Assembly (NCBI GenBank): GCA_018500075.1
Contig: JAHBAN010000169.1
Location: 1-36,138 of the forward strand
Length of the DNA: 36,138 bases
Direction: 5' to 3'
Source: Flavobacteriia bacterium
GTDB taxonomy: Bacteria > Bacteroidota > Bacteroidia > Flavobacteriales > Flavobacteriaceae
Positions within the stretch are counted from its first letter, which is position 1; every line of letters starts with the position of its first letter. A model generated the notes under the pieces. That model searched no databases. It had not been told where the DNA came from and saw only the letters and a list, made by a program, of their open reading frames with translations. This document shows, one piece after another, positions 1 through 6,209 of the stretch. The position numbers and the translations under genes are program-made.

Positions 1-25
1 ACCCCATGCCGCTTTTTCTTTCCAG

Positions 26-40
26 AAATATCCCGGGGGG
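26..40. repeat. AAATATCCCGGGGGG motif before the GC hairpins
   Basis: This short motif is the reverse complement of CCCCCCGGGATATTT. It sits directly before the two GC-rich hairpins at 41-106. From memory, the same combination (AAATATCCCGGGGG followed by a G/C palindrome) recurs between genes in Rhodobacteraceae genomes. I cannot verify its frequency here and know of no established function. It is seen once in this window. Confidence 0.45.
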
Positions 41-106
41 TGCGGGGGGCTGGCCCCCCGCTTTGGCCTGTGGTGCGGGGGGCTGGCCCCCCGCTTTGGC
101 CCGTGG
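41..106. repeat. Two tandem 33-bp GC hairpin repeats
   Basis: Two 33-bp units, 41-73 and 74-106, differ by one base (T at 69, C at 102). Each contains GCGGGGGGC and GCCCCCCGC separated by TG, a nearly perfect 20-bp palindrome (42-61 and 75-94). In RNA each unit could form a very stable hairpin. The second copy ends only 9 bp before the TTG start assigned to the EamA gene, so the duplication fills the place where a ribosome binding site would be. It could be a terminator of an upstream gene outside the window, a dispersed repeat, or a translational brake. Confidence 0.85.
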
Positions 107-115
107 CGGACGCGC

Positions 116-1018
116 TTGAGCGAGTGGCTCATCTCGCTGGAGGGCACAGAGGCCGGACACCGCCTCGCTCTGGTGCTCGCGCTGCTGGCGGCGGTCTTGC
201 ACGCGGTCTTCGGGGCCTTGCAAAAAGGCCGTCATGATCCCTGGCTCACACGCGGCGCGATTGATTTTTGCTATATGGCGATGGCCGCGCCCTTTGCGTT
301 CTGGGTCGTGCCCTGGCCCGAGCCGCATATGTGGCCGATTTTTGCGGCGGCTTTTGTCATTCATGTCGCCTACAAGCTGATGCAAAGCTGGGCCTATACC
401 AAGGGGGCCTATACCGTCGTCTATCCGGTGGTGCGCGGCACAGGCCCGCTCTTTACGGTGATCGGCGCCTATTTCCTCTTTGGCGAGGTCTTCAACCTGA
501 TCCAATGGGCCGGGGTCGCAACGCTTCTGGCCGGGATCTTTGGGCTTGCCCTGTATAATCTGCGCCATGTCACGGCCGAGCGCGACACGCTCAACACAGC
601 GCTGATCCTCGCGGTGATCACAGGGCTGTTTGTGGCGCTCTATACCACATGGGACGCCTACGGCATTCGCGCCACAGCCAACCCCTTCACCTTTCTGGCC
701 TGGTTTTTCTTTATCGACGGGCTGGTCTTCCCCTGGGTGGCCTTTGCGCGCTATCGGTCTCTGGCGGCGCCGCCGGCCCTTGGGCCGTTGTTTCAGCGTG
801 GCCTGATCGGCGCGATCGTGGCCTTTGCCAGTTTTGGCTCGGTGATGCTGGCCACACGGCTCGACACGGTGGGCGAAGCCGCCATCCTGCGCGAAACCTC
901 GACCGTTTTTGCCGCCCTCATCGGCTGGCTCGCCCTCAAAGAAACAGTCGGCCCGCGGCGCATTGCACTTATGGCATTGATTGCTCTGGGGGCTGTGATA
1001 GTTGAAACAGGTGGTTAG
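116..1018 (+). CDS. EamA/DMT-family membrane transporter
   Basis: This 300-residue protein is almost entirely hydrophobic, with about ten membrane segments, the usual size of the drug/metabolite transporter (EamA) family. Recognisable family features are the Y-x-V-V-Y-P-V-V-R-G-T-G-P stretch near residue 105 and a second-half echo around the E-A-A-I-L-R-E-T-S motif. Such proteins export or import small metabolites across the inner membrane; the substrate cannot be read from sequence. The TTG start at 116 is chosen because relatives, as I recall them, begin with M-S-x-W-L. The frame is open to the window edge and there is no clear Shine-Dalgarno, so the start is uncertain. The next gene, ispZ, follows within 15 bp, suggesting co-transcription. 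Confidence 0.85.
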   Translation: MSEWLISLEGTEAGHRLALVLALLAAVLHAVFGALQKGRHDPWLTRGAIDFCYMAMAAPFAFWVVPWPEPHMWPIFAAAFVIHVAYKLMQSWAYTKGAYTVVYPVVRGTGPLFTVIGAYFLFGEVFNLIQWAGVATLLAGIFGLALYNLRHVTAERDTLNTALILAVITGLFVALYTTWDAYGIRATANPFTFLAWFFFIDGLVFPWVAFARYRSLAAPPALGPLFQRGLIGAIVAFASFGSVMLATRLDTVGEAAILRETSTVFAALIGWLALKETVGPRRIALMALIALGAVIVETGG

Positions 1019-1031
1019 CTTAGGAATGGAC

Positions 1032-1646
1032 ATGGCCGAAAAACGCGAGATCAACCCCCTCCTGAAAACGGCGCTCGAGTTGGGGCCGGTGCTGGCCTTC
1101 TTTGCGGCCTATATGATGTTCAAGGACGATGTGTTCACAGTCGCAGGGCGTGACTATTCGGGGTTTATCTTCGTAACAGCCGGCTTTGTGCCGCTGATCG
1201 TGCTCACAACAGCAATCGTCTGGAAGCTGACAGGCCATATCTCCAAGATGCAGATCATGACGCTGGTGCTGGTTGTGGTCTTTGGCGGGCTGACCGTCTG
1301 GCTCAACGATCCCAAATTTCTCAAAATCAAACCCACGATTTTCTTCAGCCTGATGGGCGCAGCCCTCGCGGTTGGCCTCTGGCGGGGGCAGTCCTACCTG
1401 CGCTACGTGATGGAGGGGATGATGCCGCTTCAAGACGAAGGCTGGATGATCCTCACCCGCCGCCTGATGTGGTTTCTCTTTGCAACAGCGCTCGCCAACG
1501 AGCTGATCTGGCGCTTCATGTCCGAAACAACTTGGGTCTATTTCAAGACATTCGGCGACACGGCCGCCTTGTTTGTGTTCTTCATGAGCCAAAGCAGGCT
1601 CTTTACGGTTTATGCCCTGCCCGAGGAGGGCGAAGGCGAAACTTGA
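1032..1646 (+). CDS. ispZ: Inner-membrane protein IspZ/YciB (septation protein family)
   Basis: The 204-residue protein has several membrane helices and the conserved YciB/IspZ blocks, including G-G-L-T-V-W-L-N-D-P-K-F near residue 78, K-P-T-I near residue 95, a G-W-M-I-L-T-R-R-L block near residue 136 and an A-N-E-x-x-W-R block near residue 155. The family is linked to normal septation and envelope maintenance in the inner membrane; its exact biochemistry is unsettled. I place the start at ATG 1032, behind AGGA (1022-1025). ATG 1026 and TTG 1002 are in-frame alternatives. It lies 13 bp after the EamA gene and probably shares its transcript. The SAM-II leader of metZ begins 33 bp after its stop. 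Confidence 0.9.
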   Translation: MAEKREINPLLKTALELGPVLAFFAAYMMFKDDVFTVAGRDYSGFIFVTAGFVPLIVLTTAIVWKLTGHISKMQIMTLVLVVVFGGLTVWLNDPKFLKIKPTIFFSLMGAALAVGLWRGQSYLRYVMEGMMPLQDEGWMILTRRLMWFLFATALANELIWRFMSETTWVYFKTFGDTAALFVFFMSQSRLFTVYALPEEGEGET

Positions 1647-1679
1647 CCGCTCCTTCAATCAGGTCTAAACGCAAGGCCC

Positions 1680-1732
1680 AGTGGCGATTTGTTACCAGAT
1701 TGCGGGCCACTTAAAACATTCTGCTAAAAGGT
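1680..1732 (+). promoter_or_regulatory. SAM-II riboswitch aptamer upstream of metZ
   Basis: The element has the compact SAM-II layout. P1 is AGTGGC (1680-1685) paired with GCCACT (1706-1711), enclosing a loop with GATTTGTTACC. An A-rich strand follows, then the hallmark GCTAAAAGG (1723-1731). The ACC in the loop can pair with the GGT at 1730-1732 to form the pseudoknot. SAM-II is known from Alphaproteobacteria upstream of metA, metX and metZ. Here it precedes metZ and an intrinsic terminator, so high S-adenosylmethionine should lower metZ expression. Confidence 0.88.
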
Positions 1733-1745
1733 CGGGAAGAAGGAG

Positions 1746-1777
1746 GCTCCTTCGGCTTGGCCGATGGGGCTTTTTTT
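1746..1777 (+). terminator. Intrinsic terminator in the metZ leader (SAM-II expression platform)
   Basis: GCTCC (1746-1750) pairs with GGGGC (1766-1770) with one G-U pair. A T/T mismatch follows, then TCGG (1752-1755) pairs with CCGA (1761-1764) around a CTTGG loop. Seven T residues (1771-1777) follow the stem. It lies between the aptamer and the metZ start. The ATG at 1764 falls inside the hairpin, which argues against using it as the metZ start. Confidence 0.8.
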
Positions 1778-1793
1778 ACGGGGTATGGATCCG

Positions 1794-2975
1794 ATGACAA
1801 AAACAACCAAAAACCGAACCGCCCTTGTGCATGGCGGCACCCGCCGGTCGCAATATGGCGAGGTGAGCGAAGCGCTCTTTCTCACCCAGGGTTTTGTCTA
1901 TGAAACAGCCGAAGCCGCCGAGGCCCGCTTTGTCAAAGCGGGAGAGGACGAGTTTATCTATGCGCGCTACGGCAACCCGACGGTGCGGATGTTTGAAGAC
2001 CGTATTTCCGGCTATCTCGGCTATGAAGACGGCTTTGCCTGCGCCTCCGGCATGGCGGCGGTCAACGGGGCGCTGATGGCGCTCTTGAAGGCCGGAGATC
2101 ATGTCGTCGCCTCGCGCGCCTTGTTTGGCTCCTGCCTTTATGTGCTTGAAGATGTGCTGGCGCGCTTCGGGGTCGAGATCACGCTCGTCGATGGCACAGA
2201 CAATGCCGCATGGAACGCCGCCATCCGCGCGGACACCCGTCTTGTCTTTCTGGAGAGCATCTCCAATCCGACGCTGGAAGTGATTGATCTGCGCTATGTC
2301 TGCGATCTGGCCCACGCCCGTGGCGCGCTGGTGTTGGTGGATGATGCGATGGCGACACCTGTGTTCTCCTATGCTCGGGAGTGTGGCGCCGATCTCACCA
2401 TTATTTCAACAACCAAGCACATCGACGGGCAGGGCCGTATGCTCGGCGGGATCATCTGTGGCACCAAAGAGCTGATCCGTGGCCCGATTGAAACCTATGT
2501 CAAGCACACAGGCGGTGCGATGAATCCCTTCACGGCGTGGTCCCATCTCAAGGCGCTTGAAACCCTTGAGTTGCGGGTGCGGGCACAGGCTGCGGCGGCC
2601 TATCAAGTGGCCGAGGCGCTCGCCGGGCACCCCAAGCTCGCTGCCGTTCGCTATCCGACTCATACGGCACATCCGCAATCCGCCCTCGCCCTTGCTCAGG
2701 CCGAAGCGGGCGGCACTGTGCTGACCTTCGAAGTGAAGGGCGGGCGCTCGGCCTGCTTTGCGGTGATGAACGCGCTTCAGGTGGCAACGATCTCCAACAA
2801 TTTTGCCGACTCCAAATCGATTGCAACCCACCCCGCAACCACAACGCATCAGCGCTTGCCGCAGGCGCAAAAAGACCTGCTCGGGATTTCGGATGGTTTG
2901 GTGCGCTTTTCTGTCGGTCTGGAAGATGTCGATGATATTATCGCCGATCTTCTGGCCGCGCTCGACGCGGCATGA
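1794..2975 (+). CDS. metZ: O-succinylhomoserine sulfhydrylase MetZ
   Basis: This PLP enzyme of the Cys/Met metabolism family makes homocysteine from O-succinylhomoserine and sulfide in the cytoplasm. Family blocks are clear: L-T-Q-G-F-V-Y near the N-terminus, Y-A-R-Y-G-N-P-T, A-S-G-M-A-A-V, and the PLP lysine in T-T-K-H-I-D-G-Q-G-R. S-N-N-F-A-D-S-K-S and H-P-A-T-T-T-H follow, typical of MetZ. One departure is V-D-D-A-M-A-T-P where family members usually have V-D-N-x-x-A-T-P. The start at ATG 1794 (393 residues) fits relatives that begin M-T; ATG 1785 and 1764 are in frame, but 1764 lies in the terminator hairpin. A SAM-II riboswitch and leader terminator precede it and a strong terminator follows, so it is probably a single-gene unit. 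Confidence 0.93.
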   Translation: MTKTTKNRTALVHGGTRRSQYGEVSEALFLTQGFVYETAEAAEARFVKAGEDEFIYARYGNPTVRMFEDRISGYLGYEDGFACASGMAAVNGALMALLKAGDHVVASRALFGSCLYVLEDVLARFGVEITLVDGTDNAAWNAAIRADTRLVFLESISNPTLEVIDLRYVCDLAHARGALVLVDDAMATPVFSYARECGADLTIISTTKHIDGQGRMLGGIICGTKELIRGPIETYVKHTGGAMNPFTAWSHLKALETLELRVRAQAAAAYQVAEALAGHPKLAAVRYPTHTAHPQSALALAQAEAGGTVLTFEVKGGRSACFAVMNALQVATISNNFADSKSIATHPATTTHQRLPQAQKDLLGISDGLVRFSVGLEDVDDIIADLLAALDAA

Positions 2976-3030
2976 TCTGTCTCTCTGTGTCCATACAGCT
3001 TGCCCTACTGCCTGCCATATAGGCTGCCCC

Positions 3031-3052
3031 ACGCCCTGATAGGGCGTATTTT
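3031..3052 (+). terminator. Intrinsic terminator after metZ
   Basis: ACGCCCT (3031-3037) and AGGGCGT (3041-3047) form a perfect 7-bp stem with a GAT loop, followed by ATTTT. It lies 55 bp after the metZ stop and about 95 bp before folE2, separating the two units. Confidence 0.82.
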
Positions 3053-3146
3053 CGGAGTGACGCTTGTGGTATGTTTTTGGTCTGAGTTGGGAGGATGCAC
3101 GTATTGACCTTAGGGTAAATATAACGTGAGCCTAGGGAGCGATACT

Positions 3147-4247
3147 ATGAACAAGCAGGTTGGAACCATGATTGCTGCACCAGACCGTGCCGAAGCCAAG
3201 GCCGCCCTTGAGCGATTGCGCGCTTGGGCTATGGGGGCCACAGCGGAGGAAGTGGCCGATTTGGACCCCGTCGTGGCGCGGCTTCTCCCTCAGGGCGAGG
3301 TTTCAAATTATCCAGCGCTTGCAAGGGCTTATCCTGAAGAATTTGAGGTTGATGAAGCCTATAAAGCCACCTTGCCCGATTTGCAGAATGGCCCGTCCAG
3401 CCTGATCAAAGGCGCGCCACGGGTGATCCAGCACGTCGGCATCTCGAATTTTCGCCTGCCGATCAAGTTTCACACCCGCGACAACGGCGATCTGACACTG
3501 GAAACATCCGTGACCGGAACCGTCAGTCTGGAGGCAGGTAAAAAAGGCATTAATATGTCGCGCATCATGCGCAGCTTTTATAAACATTCGGCCTCTACAT
3601 TCTCCTTTGACATCATCGAAGCCGCTCTCGACGATTACAAAACCGATCTGGAAAGTTTCGATGCCCGCATCCAGATGCGGTTTTCCTTTCCGATGAAAGT
3701 CGGCAGCCTGCGGTCCGGGCTGGAGGGCTATCAGTATTACGATTTTGCGCTCGAGCTGATTGAAGTTGATGGAATATGTCGCAAAATCATACACTTAGAC
3801 TATGTTTACTCCTCGACGTGCCCGTGCTCTCTCGAGCTGTCAGAGCACGCCCGCCAAACCCGCGGGCAGCTTGCCACGCCGCATTCCCAACGCTCGGTTG
3901 CGCGTATTTCCGCAGAGGTGACACAGGGCGATTGCCTTTGGTTTGAAGACCTCATCGAGATGTGCCGCGCCGCTGTTCCCACCGAGACGCAGGTGATGGT
4001 CAAACGCGAAGACGAGCAGGCCTTCGCCGAGCTGAACGCCGCGAATCCGATCTTTGTCGAAGACGCCGCGCGCCTCTTTGCCCAAAAGCTCGAACAAGAC
4101 GAGCGTGTCGGAGATTTCCGTGTGATCGCAAGCCATCAGGAGAGCCTGCACAGCCATGACGCTGTGAGCGTGCTCACAGAAGGGCCTTTGTTTGAAAGCG
4201 AAAGCCTTGATCCCAAACTGTTTTCGACGCTGTTTCATGTTGGCTAA
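3147..4247 (+). CDS. folE2: GTP cyclohydrolase I type IB, FolE2
   Basis: FolE2 converts GTP to 7,8-dihydroneopterin triphosphate, the first step of folate synthesis, in the cytoplasm. The protein is about 366 residues. It shows the family's H-V-G-I-S-N-F-R-L-P-I block, G-K-K-G-I-N-M-S-R, and the conserved S-S-T-C-P-C-S-L-E-L-S-E-H-A segment holding the metal/catalytic cysteine. The C-terminal E-S-L-H-S-H-D-A-V is also typical. I choose ATG 3147 because AGGGAG (3134-3139) lies at good distance; GTG 3126 and ATG 3168 are alternatives. Type IB enzymes can work with metals other than zinc and often replace FolE1 under zinc limitation, but I see no convincing Zur operator upstream. folB and folP lie about 11 kb away. 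Confidence 0.95.
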   Translation: MNKQVGTMIAAPDRAEAKAALERLRAWAMGATAEEVADLDPVVARLLPQGEVSNYPALARAYPEEFEVDEAYKATLPDLQNGPSSLIKGAPRVIQHVGISNFRLPIKFHTRDNGDLTLETSVTGTVSLEAGKKGINMSRIMRSFYKHSASTFSFDIIEAALDDYKTDLESFDARIQMRFSFPMKVGSLRSGLEGYQYYDFALELIEVDGICRKIIHLDYVYSSTCPCSLELSEHARQTRGQLATPHSQRSVARISAEVTQGDCLWFEDLIEMCRAAVPTETQVMVKREDEQAFAELNAANPIFVEDAARLFAQKLEQDERVGDFRVIASHQESLHSHDAVSVLTEGPLFESESLDPKLFSTLFHVG

Positions 4248-4280
4248 GCCATGCGCCCCGCGCGTTTTGGCTATGCAGGA

Positions 4281-4308
4281 TCAGCAATGGTAAGGTGAGC
4301 ATTGCTGA
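4281..4308. repeat. Perfect 9-bp inverted repeat between folE2 and the DUF1127 gene
   Basis: TCAGCAATG (4281-4289) and CATTGCTGA (4300-4308) are exact inverted repeats separated by 10 bp. No T-run follows, so it is not a classical intrinsic terminator. It begins 34 bp after the folE2 stop and 52 bp before the DUF1127 start. It could be an operator for a dimeric regulator, or an RNA hairpin. Confidence 0.6.
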
Positions 4309-4328
4309 CCTATGTTGGTGTCAGGGGA

Positions 4329-4357
4329 GGAAACCACACACTCAATATGAGGTTTCC
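4329..4357 (+). promoter_or_regulatory. Inverted repeat covering the ribosome binding site of the DUF1127 gene
   Basis: GGAAACC (4329-4335) is the exact inverse of GGTTTCC (4351-4357). The right arm overlaps GAGG (4349-4352), the Shine-Dalgarno of the gene starting at 4360. In mRNA the 7-bp stem with a 15-base loop could hide the ribosome binding site. That translational control is inference. Confidence 0.45.
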
Positions 4358-4359
4358 AA

Positions 4360-4590
4360 ATGGCACTAACATCGACAAATACAATCGCGCAGTTCGGTTT
4401 TTCACGCGGGTTTTCCAAGCTTCTGGACGGGCTTGTGCGCTGGTTTGAGGCGCGTGATGAACAGCGCAGCGCGCCGTATCGTTTGCGCATCGCACGCCTT
4501 CACGCTCTGAGCGACAGCGAGCTGAAAGCGATGAACTTGCGGCGCGAAAATATCGAAGCCTATGTTTTAAGTCGCTTTTTCTACTGCTGA
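4360..4590 (+). CDS. Small DUF1127-like protein
   Basis: The 76-residue protein carries a C-terminal region with R-I-A-R-L-H-A-L-S-D-S-E-L-K-A-M-N-L near residues 46-63. This matches the DUF1127 (YjiS-like) pattern of an arginine-rich helix followed by L-x-x-L-S-D-x-x-L-x-D-(I/M)-G-(I/L), with N replacing the usual glycine. The family is abundant in Alphaproteobacteria; some members are linked to phosphate, carbon or stress responses, often through RNA. The start at ATG 4360 has GAGG seven bases upstream. It stands alone between folE2 and trkH. The specific role is unknown. Confidence 0.75.
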   Translation: MALTSTNTIAQFGFSRGFSKLLDGLVRWFEARDEQRSAPYRLRIARLHALSDSELKAMNLRRENIEAYVLSRFFYC

Positions 4591-4612
4591 AAACGGGCGG
4601 CTCGGGCGTTCT

Positions 4613-4640
4613 GCTGCGGTGTCTCGCTGGGCGCCGCAGC
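4613..4640. repeat. GCTGCGG/CCGCAGC inverted repeat upstream of trkH
   Basis: GCTGCGG (4613-4619) and CCGCAGC (4634-4640) form a 7-bp stem with a 14-base loop, 22 bp after the DUF1127 stop. A TGTTTTT run comes about 10 bases later, too far for a textbook intrinsic terminator. It may still end the DUF1127 transcript. Confidence 0.4.
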
Positions 4641-4718
4641 CATGCTTATCTGTTTTTGCACGGCTTGAGCGCGGCATATGCTTGACAGCCGCACGGGTTA
4701 CATCCAAGCCTTCGCGTC

Positions 4719-6167
4719 ATGTTTGATCTGCGCCCCGTAGGATATGTGATTGGTCTGCTTGTCGCCGCTCTGGGGCTGACAATGCTTGCGCCCTTGGCGG
4801 TCGATCTCGCGGAAGGGCGGGGCCACTGGCCGGCGTTTGCCGAAAGCTCCGTGATCACAATCCTGATGGGCGGGCTGGTCGCAATCGCCTGTCAGAACGG
4901 CCTCAAAGAGCGCTTGAGTATTCAGCAAACCTTCCTGCTGACAACAGGCGTCTGGCTTGCGCTGCCTGTTTTTGGCGCGCTTCCCTTCATGATCGGCGCG
5001 ACAGAACTTTCCTTTGTAAACGCGATGTTTGAGGCCATGTCCGGGCTGACCACAACCGGCGCAACCGTGATGACAGGGCTTGATGATCTGCCGCATGGTA
5101 TTTTGCTCTGGCGGGGTATTCTCCAATGGCTGGGCGGCATCGGGATCATCGTTGTGGCGATGGTCTTTTTGCCCGAATTGCGGGTCGGGGGGATGCAGAT
5201 TTTCCGCGCCGAAGCCTTTGATACCTTTGGCAAGATCCTGCCACGCGCAACGCAAATCGCCTCCCAGATTTCCGCGATCTATGTGACTGTGACACTCGCC
5301 TGCATTGTGACCTATCTGTTGCTTGGCATGAGTCCTTTTGATGCGGTTGTGCACGCCTTTACCACTGTCTCAACGGGCGGAATGGCAAATTATGACGCCA
5401 GCTTCGGGACGTTTTCGGGGCCAATAGAATATGCAGCGTCCGTGTTCATGATCCTCGCCGCACTGCCGTTTGTGAGATATGTGCAAATGCTGAACGGAAA
5501 CTACAACGCGCCCTTCATGGATGTTCAGGTCCGCGGCTTTTTGTATACGATTGCCGTGCTCGTGGCTGTCACAAGCGTGTTTTTAACACAGGTTTTTCCG
5601 CACCATTGGGAGCAAGCCTTTCGCGAAGCGCTTTTCAATATCACCTCGATCATCTCGGGCACAGGCTATGCCAGCGTGGATTATATGGGCTGGGGGCCGT
5701 TTCTGATCACGATATTCTTTTTTATCGGGCTGATCGGGGGCTGCGCTGGCTCGACGGCCTGTTCGATCAAGATCTTTCGATACCAGATCCTTTTTGCCTC
5801 GATCGCCTCCCAGATCAAGAAAATCAGAGCGCCTCATGGTGTGTTTACACCAAAATACAGCGGCCGCCCCATCTCGGAAGATGTGCTCAACTCCGTGATG
5901 AGCTTTTTTGTGTTCTTTATCCTCACCTTGGGTTTTGTGGCCGTGGCATTGTCGTTCACAGGGCTGGATTTCGTCACATCCATTTCGGGCGCTGCGGCCT
6001 CTGTCGGCAATATCGGCCCCGGTCTTGGCGATATAATCGGCCCCTCCGGCAACTATGCCAGCCTCAATGATGCGGCCAAAGTCATCCTGACATTTGCCAT
6101 GCTGATCGGGCGATTGGAACTGCTCGTGGTCTATGCTTTGCTCATCCCCGCGTTCTGGCGCGGCTAA
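4719..6167 (+). CDS. trkH: TrkH/KtrB-family potassium transporter subunit
   Basis: The 482-residue integral membrane protein has the four-repeat channel architecture of TrkH/KtrB. The four filter-loop signatures are visible: T-T-T-G-A-T (near residue 108), S-T-G-G-M (near 220), G-T-G-Y-A-S (near 315) and G-N-I-G-P (near 430). These glycines line the K+ selectivity filter. The protein mediates K+ uptake across the inner membrane, normally gated by a cytosolic TrkA RCK subunit; no trkA is in the window. The start at ATG 4719 has no good Shine-Dalgarno, but the sequence after it reads like the usual N-terminus. It converges on the minus-strand SPOR-domain gene 42 bp away, with a GC hairpin between. 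Confidence 0.92.
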   Translation: MFDLRPVGYVIGLLVAALGLTMLAPLAVDLAEGRGHWPAFAESSVITILMGGLVAIACQNGLKERLSIQQTFLLTTGVWLALPVFGALPFMIGATELSFVNAMFEAMSGLTTTGATVMTGLDDLPHGILLWRGILQWLGGIGIIVVAMVFLPELRVGGMQIFRAEAFDTFGKILPRATQIASQISAIYVTVTLACIVTYLLLGMSPFDAVVHAFTTVSTGGMANYDASFGTFSGPIEYAASVFMILAALPFVRYVQMLNGNYNAPFMDVQVRGFLYTIAVLVAVTSVFLTQVFPHHWEQAFREALFNITSIISGTGYASVDYMGWGPFLITIFFFIGLIGGCAGSTACSIKIFRYQILFASIASQIKKIRAPHGVFTPKYSGRPISEDVLNSVMSFFVFFILTLGFVAVALSFTGLDFVTSISGAAASVGNIGPGLGDIIGPSGNYASLNDAAKVILTFAMLIGRLELLVVYALLIPAFWRG

Positions 6168-6170
6168 TAT

Positions 6171-6190
6171 CGGGTGCGGCGCAGCGCCCG
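6171..6190. terminator. GC hairpin between convergent trkH and the SPOR-domain gene
   Basis: CGGGTGC (6171-6177) pairs with GCGCCCG (6184-6190), including one G-U, around a GGCGCA loop. It starts 3 bp after the trkH stop and 20 bp from the end of the convergent minus-strand gene. There is no T-run on either side, so terminator function is inferred from position. Confidence 0.4.
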
Positions 6191-6209
6191 TCGCGGCCCA
6201 ATAGAGGCC

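Noticed and set aside
40..237. 65-residue frame starting in the GC repeats
   Set aside because: It encodes a repeated R-G-A-G-P-P-L-W-P-V from the tandem repeat and then overlaps the EamA gene in another frame.
3100..3146. Zur operator or standard promoter before folE2
   Set aside because: GTAAATATAAC has only one convincing half of a Zur-like palindrome, and TTGACC at 3104 has no -10 at proper spacing.
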